From the NCBI GenBank assembly GCA_964020085.1, contig OZ026604.1, positions 30,832,618 through 30,896,617 on the forward strand: 64,000 bases of DNA. The letters are read 5' to 3'. Within the stretch, counting starts at the first letter, position 1. Each line of letters opens with the position of its first letter. A program made the position numbers and the translations under genes. Under the pieces are notes generated by a model. It saw only the letters and a program-made list of their open reading frames with translations, did no database searches and was not told where the DNA came from. Source of the DNA: Micromussa lordhowensis. Lineage: Eukaryota > Cnidaria > Anthozoa > Scleractinia > Lobophylliidae. This document shows, one piece after another, positions 49,961-59,280 of the stretch.

Positions 49961-52900
49961 GAAGTGCCAACCTAGCAGAACATTTTGCTGCAAACTGCGC
50001 CTCTTAAAGTGCCCGTGAAGCCGAGCTATGTCAAATTTGCCAAGGGGACCCCCAGCGCGCGTTTTCTGAAATTCTGCAAAGTTGGGACAAGGGCAAACTA
50101 CTGCAAAAAGAAGGCAAAAAAAAAAACCCTGGCGCCAATGCCATCATGTCGTAACTATAATTTCCTGGAAGTGCCAACCTAGCAGAACATTTTGCTGCAA
50201 ACCGCGCCTCTTAAAGTGCCCGTGAAGCCGAGCTATGTCAAATTTGCCAAGGGGACCCCCAGCGCGCGTTTTCTGAAATTCTGCAAAGTTGGGACCAGGG
50301 CAATCTACTGCAAAAAGAAGGCCTAAAAAAAACCCTGGCGCCAATGCCATCATGTCTTAACTAAAATTTTCTTGAAGTGCCGACCTAGCAGAACATTTTG
50401 CTGCAAACCGCGCCTCTTAAAGTGCCCGTGAAGCCGAGCTATGTTAAATTTGCCAAGGGGACCCCCAGCGCGCGTTTTCTGAAATTCTGCAAAGTTGGGA
50501 CCAGGGCAAACTACTACAGAAAACACCCCGGCGCCAATGCCATCATGTCCTAACTACGATTTCCTTAAAGTGCCAACCTAGCAGAACATTTTGCTGCAAA
50601 CCGCGCCTCTTAAAGTGCCCGTGAAGCCGAGCTATGTCAAATTTGCCAAGGGGACCCCCAGCGCGCGTTTTCTGAAATTCTGCAAAGTTGGGACCAGGGC
50701 AAACTACTGCAAAAAGAAGGCCAAAAAAAACACCCTGGCGCCAATGCCATCATGTCCTAAATAAAATTTCCTTCAAGTGCCAACCTAGCAGAACATTTTG
50801 CTGCAAACCGCGCCTCTTAAAGTGCCCGTGAAGCCGAGCTATGTCAAATTTGCCAAGGGGACCCCCAGCGCGCGTTTTCTGAAATTCTGCAAAGTTGGGA
50901 CCAGGGCAAACTACTGCAAAAAGAAGGCCAGAAAAAACACCCTGGCGCCACTGCCATCATGTCCTAACTAGAATTTCCTTAAAGTGCCAACCTAGCAGAA
51001 CATTTTGCTGCAAACCGCGCCTCTTAAAGTGCCCGTGAAGCCGAGCTATGTCAAATTTGCCAAGGGGACCCCCAGCGCGCGTTTTCTGAAATTCTGCAAA
51101 GTTGGGACCAGGGCAAACTACTGAAAAAAGAAGGCCAGAAAAAACACCCTGGCGCCAATGCCATCATGTCCTAACTAGACTTTCCTTAAAGTGCTAACCT
51201 AGCAAAACATTTTGCTGCAAACCGCGCCTCTTAAAGTGCCCGTGAAGCCGAGCTATGTCAAATTTGCCAAGGGGACCCCCAGCGCGCGTTTTCTGAAATT
51301 CTGCAAAGTTGGGACAAGGGCAAACTACTGCAAAAAGAAGGCCAAAAAAAAAACCCTGGCGCCAATGCCATCATGTCGTAACTATAATTTCCTAGAAGTG
51401 CCAACCTAGCAGAACATTTTGCTGCAAACCGCGCCTCTTAAAGTGCCCGTGAAGCCGAGCTATGTAAAATTTGCCAAGGGGACCCCCAGCGCGCGTTTTC
51501 TGAAATTCTGCAAAGTTGGGACCATGGCAAACTACTGCAAAAAGAAGGCCAGAAAAAACAACCTGGCGCCAATGCCATCATGTCGTAACTACAATTTCCT
51601 TGAAGTGCCATGCTACCAGAACATTTTGCTGCAAACCGCCTCTCTTAAAGTGCCCGTGAAGCCGAGCTATGTCAAATTTGCCAAGGGGACCCCCAGCGCG
51701 CGTTTTCTGAAATTCTGCAAAGTTGGGACCAGGGCAAACTACTGCAAAAAGAAGGCCAGAAAAAACACCCTGGCGCCAATGCCATCATGTCCTAACTACA
51801 ATTTCCTTGAAGTGCCAACCTAGCAAAACATTTTGCTGCAAACCGCGCCTCTTAAAGTGCCCGTGAAGCCGAACTATGTCAAATTTGCCAAGGGGACCCC
51901 CAGCGCGCGTTTTCTGAAATTCTGCAAAGTTGGGACCAGGGCAAACTACTGCAAAAAGAAGGCCAGAAAAAACACCCTGGCGCCAATGCCATCATGTCCT
52001 AACTAGGATTTCCTTGAAGCGCCAACCTAGCAAAACATTTTGCTGCAAACCGCGCCTCTTAAAGTGCCCGTGAAGCCGAGCTATGTCAAATTTGCCAAGG
52101 GGACCCCCAGCGCGCGTTTTCTGAAATTCTGCAAAGTTGGGACCAGGGCAAACTACTCCAAAAAGAAGGCCAGAAAAAACACCCGGACGCCGATGCTATC
52201 ATATCCTAACTAGGATTTCCTTCAAGTGCCAACCTAGCAGAACATTTTGCTGCAAACCGCGCCTCTTAAAGTGCCCGTGAAGCCGAGCTATGTTAAATTT
52301 GCCAAGGGGACCCCCAGCGCGCGTTTTCTGAAATTCTGCAAAGTTGGGACAAGGGCAAACTACTGCAAAAAGAAGGCCAAAAAAAGAACCCTGGCGCCAA
52401 TGCCATCATGTCGTAACCATAATTTCCTGGAAGTTCCAACCTAGCAGAACATTTTGCTGCAAACCGCGTCTCTTAAAGTGCCCGTGAAGCCGAACTATGT
52501 CAAATTTGCCAAGGGGACCCCCAGCGCGCGTTTTCTGAAATTCTGCAAAGTTGGGACCAGGGCAAACTACTGCAAAAAGAAGGCCAGAAAAAACACCCTG
52601 ACGCCAATGCCATCATGTCCTAACTACAATTTCCTTGAAGTGCCAACCTAGCAAAACATTTTGCTGCAAACCGCGCCTCTTAAAGTGCCCGTGAAGCCGA
52701 ACTATGTCAAATTTGCCAAGGGGACCCAAAGCGCGCGTTTTCTGAAATTCTGCAAAGTTGGGACCAGGGCAAACTACTGTAAAAAGAAGGCCAGAAAAAA
52801 CACCCTGGCGCCAATGCCATCATGTCCTAACCAGGATTTCCTTGAAGTGCCAACCTAGCAAAACATTTTGCTGCAAACCGCGCCTCTTAAAGTGCCCGTG

Positions 52901-53050
52901 AAGCCGAGCTATGTCAAATTTGCCAAGGGGACCCCCAGCGCGCGTTTTCTGAAATTCTGCAAAGTTGGGACCAGGGCAAACTACTGCAAAAAGAAGGCCA
53001 GAAAAAACACCCGGGCGCCGATGCTATCATATCTTAACTAGGATTTCCTT
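49961..53050 (+). repeat. Higher-order repeat of 4-6 monomers
   Basis: The GGGACAAGGGC monomer occurs near 50084, 51311, 52346 and 53174, giving spacings of about 1227, 1035 and 828 (6, 5 and 4 monomers; the first is short by about 14 bases because of a deletion at 50515). Companions with CCGAACTATG and CACCCGGACGCCGATGC or CACCCGGGCGCCGATGC recur in the later cycles. The cycle shrinks by one monomer at each step. Confidence 0.8.
50450..50560 (+). repeat. Monomer with about 14-bp internal deletion
   Basis: At 50512-50528 the normal segment CTACTGCAAAAAGAAGG and what follows is reduced to CTACTACAGAAAACACC. The A-rich part of the monomer is largely missing, leaving it about 193 bases long. 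It is one of only two deletions longer than about 3 bases that I found. Confidence 0.85.
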
Positions 53051-55607
53051 CAAGTGCCAACCTAGCAGAACATTTTGCTGCAAACCGCGCCTCTTAAAGT
53101 GCCCGTGAAGCCGAGCTATGTCAAATTTGCCAAGGGGACCCCCAGCGCGCGTTTTCTGAAATTCTGCAAAGTTGGGACAAGGGCAAACTATTGCAAAAAG
53201 AAGGCCAGAAAAAACACCCTGGCGCCAATGCCATCATGTCTTAACTAGGATTTTCTTGAAGTACTAACCTAGCGGAACATTTTGCTGCAAACCGCGCCTC
53301 TTAAAGTGCCCGTGAAGCCGAGCTATGTCAAATTTGCCAAGGGGACCCCCAGCGCGCGTTTTCTTAAATTCTGCAAAGTTGGGACCAGGGCAAACTACTG
53401 CAAAAAGAAGGCCAGAAGAGACACCCTGGCGCCAATGCCATCATGTCCTAACTAAAATTTCCTTAAAGTGCCAACCTAGCAGAACATTTTGCTGCAAACC
53501 GCGCCTCTTAAAGTGCCCGTGAAGCCGAGCTATGTCAAATTTGCCAAGGGGACCCCCAGCGCGCGTTTTCTGAAATTCTGCAAAGTTGGGACCAGGGCAA
53601 ACTACTGCAAAAAGAAGGCCAGAAAAAACACCATGGCGCCAATGCCATCATGTCAAAACTAAAATTTCCTTAAAGTGCCAACCTAGCAGAACATTTTGCT
53701 GCAAACCGCGCCCCTTAAAGTGCCCGTGAAGCCGAGCTATGTCAAATTTGCCAAGGGGACCCCCAGCGCGCGTTTTCTGAAATTCTGCAAAGTTGGGACC
53801 AGGGCAAACTACTGCAAAAAAAAGGCCAAAAAAAACACCCCGGCGCCAATGCCATCATGTCGTAAGTAAGACTTCCTTAAAGTGCCAACCTAGCAGAACA
53901 TTTTGCTGCAAACCGCGCCTCTTAAAGTGCCCGTGAAGCCGAGCTATGTCAAATTTGCCAAGGGGACCCCCAGCGCGCGTTTTCTGAAATTCTGCAAAGT
54001 TGGGACCAGGGCAAACTACTGCAAAAAAAGGCCAAAAAAAACACCCTGGCGCCAATGCCATTATGTCGTAACTACAATTTCCTTAAAGTGCCAACCTAGC
54101 ACAACATTTTGCTTCAAACCGCGCCTCTTAAAGTGCCCGTGAAGCCGAGCTATGTCAAATTTGCCAAAAGGACCCCCAGCGCGCGCTTTCTGAAATTCTG
54201 CAAAGTTGGGACCAGGGCAAACTACTGCAAAAACAAGGCCAGAAAAAACACTCTGGCGCCAATGCCATCATGTTCTAACTAGGATTTCCTTAAAGTGCCA
54301 ACCTAGCAAAACATTTTGCTGCAAACCGCGCCTCTTAAAGTGCCCGTGAAGCCGAGCTATGTCAAATTTGCCAAGGGGACCCCCAGCGCGCGTTTTCTGA
54401 AATTCTGCAAAGTTGGGACCAGGGCAAACTACTGCAAAAAGAAGGCCAGAAAAATCACCCCGGCGCCAATGTCATCATGTCCTAACTACCATTTCCTTGA
54501 AGTGCCAACCTAGCAGAACATTTTGCTGCAAACCGCGCCTCTTAAAGTGCCCGTGAAGCCGAGCTATGTCAAATTTGCCAAGGAGACCCCCAGCGCGCGT
54601 TTTCTGAAATTCTGCAAAGTTGGGACCAGGGCAAACTACTGCAAAAAGAAGGTCAGAAGAGACACCCTGGCGCCAATGTCATCATGTCCTAACTACGATT
54701 TCCTTGAAGTGCCAACCTAGCACAACATTTTGCTGCAAACCGCGCCTCTTAAAGTGCCCGTGAAGCCGAGCTATGTCAAATTTGCCAAAAGGACCCCCAG
54801 CGCGCGTTTTCTGAAATTCTGCAAAGTTGGGACCAGGGCAAACTACTGCAAAAAGAAGGCCAAAAAAACCACCCTAGCGCCAATGCCATCATGTCCTAAC
54901 TAGGATTTCCTTAAACTGCCAACCTAGCAAAAGATTTTGCTGCAAACTGCGCCTCTTAAAGTGCCCGTGAAGCCGAGCTATGTCAAATTTGCCAAGGGGA
55001 CCCCCAGCGCGCGTTTTCTGAAATTCTCCAAAGCTGGGACCAGGGCAAACTACTGCAAAAAGAAGGCCAAAAAAAAACACTCTGGCGCCAATGGCATCAT
55101 GTCCTAACTAGAATTTCCTTGAAGTGCCAACCTAGCAAAACATTTTGCTGCAAGCCGCGCCTCTTAAAGTGCCCGTGAAGCCGAGCTATGTCAAATTTGC
55201 CAAGGGGACCCCCAGCGCGCGTTTTCTGAAGTTCTGCAAAGTTGGGACCAGGGCAAAGTACTGCAAAAAAAAGGATAGAAAAAACATCCTGGCGCCAATG
55301 CCATCATGTCCTAACTAAAATTTGCTTCAAGTGCCAACCTAGCAGAAGATTTTGCTGCAAACCGCGCCTCTTAAAGTGCCCGTGAAGCCGAGCTATGTCA
55401 AATTTGCCAAGGGGACCCCCAGCGCGCGTTTTATGAAATTCTGCAAAGTTGGGACCAGGGCAAACTACTGCAAAAAGAAGGCAAGAAAAAACACCCTGGC
55501 GCCCATGCCATCATGATTTAACTATAATTTCCTTGAAGTGCCAACCTAGCAAAACATTTTGCTGCAAACCGCGCCTCTTAAAGTGCCCGTGAAGCCGAGC
55601 TATGTCA
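53051..55607 (+). repeat. Satellite up to the LINE insertion
   Basis: Monomers with contracted A-runs (GCAAAAAAAGGCC at 54022) and GCTTCAAACC plus CCAAAAGG (54109-54172) recur at 57677-58010, offset 3774, which equals 17 monomers plus about 255 bases. The excess equals the insertion and its target duplication, an independent measure of the insert size. AAAAGGATAGAAAAAACATCC near 55268 echoes the GGATAG type at 22784. Confidence 0.8.
55601..55607. repeat. Target-site duplication, left copy
   Basis: TATGTCA ends the intact left part of the host monomer (bases 41-47) directly before the element tail. It is identical to 55857-55863. Confidence 0.9.
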
Positions 55608-55631
55608 TACATACATACATACATACATACA
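55608..55631 (-). repeat. (TGTA)6 microsatellite tail of the LINE
   Basis: Six perfect TACA units on the plus strand, TGTA on the minus strand, sit exactly between the target duplication and the 3' UTR. Short tandem 3' tails of this kind replace poly(A) in many CR1/L2-clade elements and are likely used during target-primed reverse transcription. Confidence 0.9.
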
Positions 55632-55632
55632 C

Positions 55633-55638
55633 TTTATT
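55633..55638 (-). promoter_or_regulatory. AATAAA-like polyadenylation signal of the LINE
   Basis: The minus strand reads AATAAA here, about 55 bases after the stop codon of the RT fragment and just before the microsatellite tail. The position fits a 3'-end processing signal at the end of the element. Six bases alone could be chance in an A/T-rich UTR. Confidence 0.55.
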
Positions 55639-55691
55639 TATACACGGTAGAAACATCAGTTACAAGATAATTTTTAAAAAATAAAACTGTT

Positions 55692-55856
55692 TTACATGTT
55701 TGCCGTGTGGGAGTACGAGGTGGACAGTTGGTGATCTATCTTATTTCTGAAATTAGTATAGGATCTAATGGCTCTGACGTCAGATGGAAGGCTATTCCAC
55801 GAATGTGCTCCACTATAGGAGAAGCTACGTTTCAAAAAATCGGTACGGGGCTTAGG
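55692..55856 (-). pseudogene. Reverse transcriptase C-terminal fragment of a LINE
   Basis: A frame of 54 codons closing with TAA (plus-strand TTA at 55692-55694) and no internal stop. From its upstream end it reads PKPRTDFLKRSFSYSGAHSW (residues 1-20), then NSLPSDVRAIRSYTNF. The block SGAHSWNSLPSDVR, with Trp, Asn-Ser-Leu-Pro and Asp-Val-Arg, is the conserved tail after the RT domain in CR1/L2/Jockey-type ORF2 proteins, just before the stop. The endonuclease, the RT palm motif (YADD-type) and everything else upstream are absent, so it has no enzymatic function. It lacks a start codon because it begins at the truncation point. The absence of frameshifts or stops suggests a fairly young insertion. 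Confidence 0.88.
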
Positions 55857-55863
55857 TATGTCA
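55857..55863. repeat. Target-site duplication, right copy
   Basis: TATGTCA directly follows the truncated 5' end of the element and leads into AATTTGCCAAGG, the normal continuation of the monomer. Together with the left copy it shows that insertion occurred in assembled satellite without loss of host bases. Confidence 0.9.
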
Positions 55864-56589
55864 AATTTGCCAAGGGGACCCCCAGCGCGCGTTTTCTGAA
55901 ATTCTGCAAAGTTGGGACCAGGGCAAACTACTGCAAAAAGAAGGCCAGAAAAAACACCCTGGCGCCAATGCCATCATGTGGTAACTAAAATTTCCTTGAA
56001 GTGCCAACCTAGCAGAACATTTTGCTGCAAACCGCGCCTCTTAAAGTGCCCGTGAAGCCGAGCTATGTCAAATTTGCCAAGGGGACCCCCAGTGCGCGTT
56101 TTCTGAAATTCTGCAAAGTTGGGACCAGCGCAAACTCCTGCAAACAGAAGGCCAGAAAAAACACCCTGGCGCCAATGCCATCACGTCTTAACTACAATTT
56201 CCTTCAAGTGCCAACCTAGCAAAACATTTTGCATCAAACCGCGCCTCTTAAAGTGCCCGTGAAGCCGAGCTATGTCAAATTTGCCAAGGGGACCCCCAGC
56301 GCGCGTTTTCTGAAATTCTGCAAAGTTGAGACCAGGGCAAACTACTTCAAAAAGAAGGCCAGAAAAAACACCCTGGCGCCAATGCCATCATGTCGTAACT
56401 TAAATTTTCTTCAAGTGCCAACCTAGCACAACATTTTGCTGCAAACCGCGCCTCTTAAAGTGCCCGTGAAGCCGAGCTATGTCAAATTTGCCAAGGGGAC
56501 CCCCAGCGCGCGTTTTCTGAAATTCTGCAAAGTTGGGACCAGGGCAAACTACTGCAAAAAGAAGGCCAGAAAAAACACCCTGGCGCCAC

Positions 56590-59280
56590 TGCCATCATGT
56601 CCTAACTAAAATTTCCTTGAAGTGCCAACCTAGCAGAACATTTTGCTGCAAACCGCGCCTATTAAAGTGCCCGTGAAGCCGAGCTATGTCAAATTTGCCA
56701 AGGGGACCCCCAGCGCGCGTTTTCTGAAATTCTGCAAAGTTGGGACCAGGGCAAACTACTGCAAAAAGAAGGCCAGAAAAAACACCCCGGCGCCAATTCC
56801 ATCATGTTGTAACTAAAATTTCCTTGAAGTGCTAACCTAGCAGAACATTTTGCTGCAAACCGCGCCTCTTAAAGTGCCCGTGAAGCCGAGCTATGTCAAA
56901 TTTGCCAAGGGGACCCCCAGCGCGCGTTTTCTGAAATTCTGCAAAGTTGGGACCAGGGCAAACTACTGCAAAAAGAAGGCCAGAAAAAACACCCTGGCGC
57001 CAATGCCATCATGTCCTAACTAGGATTTCCTCCAAGGGCCAACCTAGCAGAACATTTTGCTGAAACCGCGCCTCTTAAAGTGCCCGTGAAGCCGAGCTAT
57101 GTCAAATTTGCCAAGGGGACCCCCAGCGCGCGTTTTCTGAAATTCTGCAAAGTTGGGACCAGGGCAAACTACTGCAAAAAGAAGGCCAAAAAAAACACCC
57201 CGGCGCCAATGCCATCATGTCCTAACTAGGATTTCCTTGAAGTGCCAACCTAGCAGAACATTTTGCTGCAAACTGCGCCTCTTAAAGTGCCCGTGAAGCC
57301 GAGCTATGTCAAATTTGCCAAGGGGACCCCCAGCGCGCGTTTTCTGAAATTCTGCAAAGTTGGGACCAGGGCAAACTACTGCAAAAAAAAGGCCAAAAAA
57401 AACACCCCGGCGCCAATGCCATCATGTCGTAAGTAAGATTTCCTTGAAGTGCCAACCTAGCAGAACATTTTGCTGCAAACCGCGCCTCTTAAAGTGCCCG
57501 TGAAGCCGAGCTATGTCAAATTTGCCAAGGGGACCCCCAGCGCGCGTTTTCTGAAATTCTGCAAAGTTAAGACCAGGGCAAACTACTGCAAAAAGAAGGC
57601 CAGAAAAAACACCCTGGCGCCAATGCCATCATGTCCCAGCTAGGATTTCCTTGAAGTGCCCACCTAGCAGAACATTTTGCTGCAAACCGCGCCTCTTAAA
57701 GTGCCCGTGAAGCCGAGCTATGTCAAATTTGCCAAGGGGACCCCCAGCGCGCGTTTTCTGAAATTCTGCAAAGTTGGGACCAGGGCAAACTACTGCAAAA
57801 AAAGGCCAAAAAAAACACCCTGGCGCCAATGCCATTATGTCGTAACTACAATTTCCTTAAAGTGCCAACCTAGCACAACATTTTGCTTCAAACCGCGCCT
57901 CTTAAAGTGCCCGTGAAGCCGAGCTATGTCAAATTTGCCAAAAGGACCCCCAGCGCGAGCTTTCTGAAATTCTGCAAAGTTGGGACCAGGGCAAACTACT
58001 GCAAAAAGAAGGCCAGAAAAAACACTCTGGCGCCAATGCCATCATGTCGTAACTACGATTTCCTTAAAGTGCCAACCTCGCAAAACATTTTGCTGCAAAC
58101 CGCGCCTCTTAAAGTGCCCGTGAAGCCGAGCTATGTCAAATTTGCCAAGGGGACCCCCAGCGCGCGTTTTCTGAAATTCTGCAAAGTTGGGACCAGGGCA
58201 AACTACTGCAAAAAGAAGGCCAGAAAAAACACCCTGGCGCCAATGCCATCATGTCCTAACTAAAATTTCCTTGAAGTGCCAACCTAGCAGAACATTTTGC
58301 TGCAAACCGCGCCTATTAAAGTGCCCGTGAAGCCGAGCTATGTCAAATTTGCCAAGGGGACCCCCAGCGCGCGTTTTCTGAAATTCTGCAAAGTTGGGAC
58401 CAGGGCAAACTACTGCAAAAAGAAGGCCAGAAAAAACACCCCGGCGCCAATTCCATCATGTTGTAACTAAAATTTCCTTGAAGTGCTAACCTAGCAGAAC
58501 ATTTTGCTGCAAACCGCGCCTCTTAAAGTGCCCGTGAAGCCGAGCTATGTCAAATTTGCCAAGGGGACCCCCAGCGCGCGTTTTCTGAAATTCTGCAAAG
58601 TTGGGACCACGGCAAACTACTGCAAAAAGAAGGCCAGAAAAAACACCCTGGCGCCAATGCCATCATGTCCTAACTAGGATTTCCTCCAAGGGCCAACCTA
58701 GCAGAACATTTTGCTGAAACCGCGTCTCTTAAAGTGCCCGTGAAGCCGAGCTATGTCAAATTTGCCAAGGGGACCCCCAGCGCGCGTTTTCTGAAATTCT
58801 GCAAAGTTGGGACCAGGGCAAACTACTGCAAAAAGAAGGCCAAAAAAAACACCCCGGCGCCAATGCCATCATGTCCTAACTAGGATTTCCTTGAAGTGCC
58901 AACCTAGCAGAACATTTTGCTGCAAACCGCGCCTCTTAAAGTGCCCGTGAAGCCGAGCTATGTCAAATTTGCCAAGGGGACCCCCAGCGCGCGTTTTCTG
59001 AAATTCTGCAAAGTTGGGACCAGGGCAAACTACTGCAAAAAAAAGGCCAAAAAAAACCCCCCGGCGCCAATGCCATCATGTCGTAAGTAAGATTTCCTTG
59101 AAGTGCCAACCTAGCAGAACATTTTGCTGCAAACCGCGCCTCTTAAAGTGCCCGTGAAGCCGAGCTATGTCAAATTTGCCAAGGGGACCCCCAGCGCGCG
59201 TTTTCTGAAATTCTGCAAAGTTGGGACCAGGGCAAACTACTGCAAAAAGAAGGCCACAAAAAACACCCTGGCGCCAATGC
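56590..59280 (+). repeat. 8-monomer higher-order repeat
   Basis: Offset 1654. Shared markers: GCGCCTATTAAAG at 56656 and 58310; CATCATGTTGTAAC at 56800 and 58454; TCCTCCAAGGGCC at 57028 and 58682; GCTGAAACCGCG (one base lost) at 57059 and 58713; and GTCGTAAGTAAG at 57425 and 59079. The second copy is cut off after about five monomers by the next repeat type. The inserted monomers at 57629-58090 resemble 53855-54300. Confidence 0.87.

Larger units (their letters stand above)
1..55607 (+). repeat. 207-bp satellite array, left arm
   Basis: Uninterrupted head-to-tail satellite of about 268 monomers. The landmark GCTGCAAACC returns every 207 bases, with rare offsets of 1-2 bases and one of about 14. 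All copies share one orientation and I saw no inversion. Each monomer carries, in order: the GCTGCAAACC start, AGCTATGTCAAATTTGCC at 38-55, the inverted repeat GGGGACCCC at 58-66, the alternating run GCGCGCG at 69-75, GAAATTCTGCAAAGTTGGGA, an A-rich stretch at 119-139, the palindrome TGGCGCCA at 144-151, and a variable tail at 161-200 with a TAG at 194-196. No gene-like unit is present. Forward open frames start from TTG at the same base of each copy and end at that TAG. The length and orderliness are seen directly; a centromeric or heterochromatic role is inferred. Confidence 0.98.
55608..55856 (-). mobile_element. 5'-truncated CR1/L2-like LINE insertion
   Basis: The only non-satellite DNA in the window. 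Read on the minus strand it has the 3' end of a non-LTR retrotransposon: the final 54 codons of a reverse transcriptase frame, a stop, a short 3' UTR, an AATAAA signal and a (TGTA)6 tail. It is flanked by TATGTCA at 55601-55607 and 55857-55863, a perfect 7-bp target-site duplication at monomer bases 41-47. The host monomer measures 463 bases against 207, an excess of 256, which equals 249 plus 7. Severe 5' truncation and a short microsatellite tail instead of poly(A) are typical of the CR1/L2 group. Assignment to that group rests on the terminal peptide only and is moderately secure. The copy cannot be autonomous. Confidence 0.9.

Noticed and set aside
55608..55631. Independent microsatellite that arose by slippage in the satellite
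   Set aside because: It ends exactly at the LINE 3' UTR and at the target duplication, so it is the element tail. Some slippage growth after insertion cannot be excluded.
55608..55856. DNA transposon or solo LTR
   Set aside because: No terminal inverted repeats and no TG...CA LTR ends. The RT tail, AATAAA and microsatellite tail fit a LINE.
55707..55988. 93-codon plus-strand frame across the insertion
   Set aside because: It runs antisense through the LINE fragment into satellite. The minus-strand RT frame explains the sequence far better.
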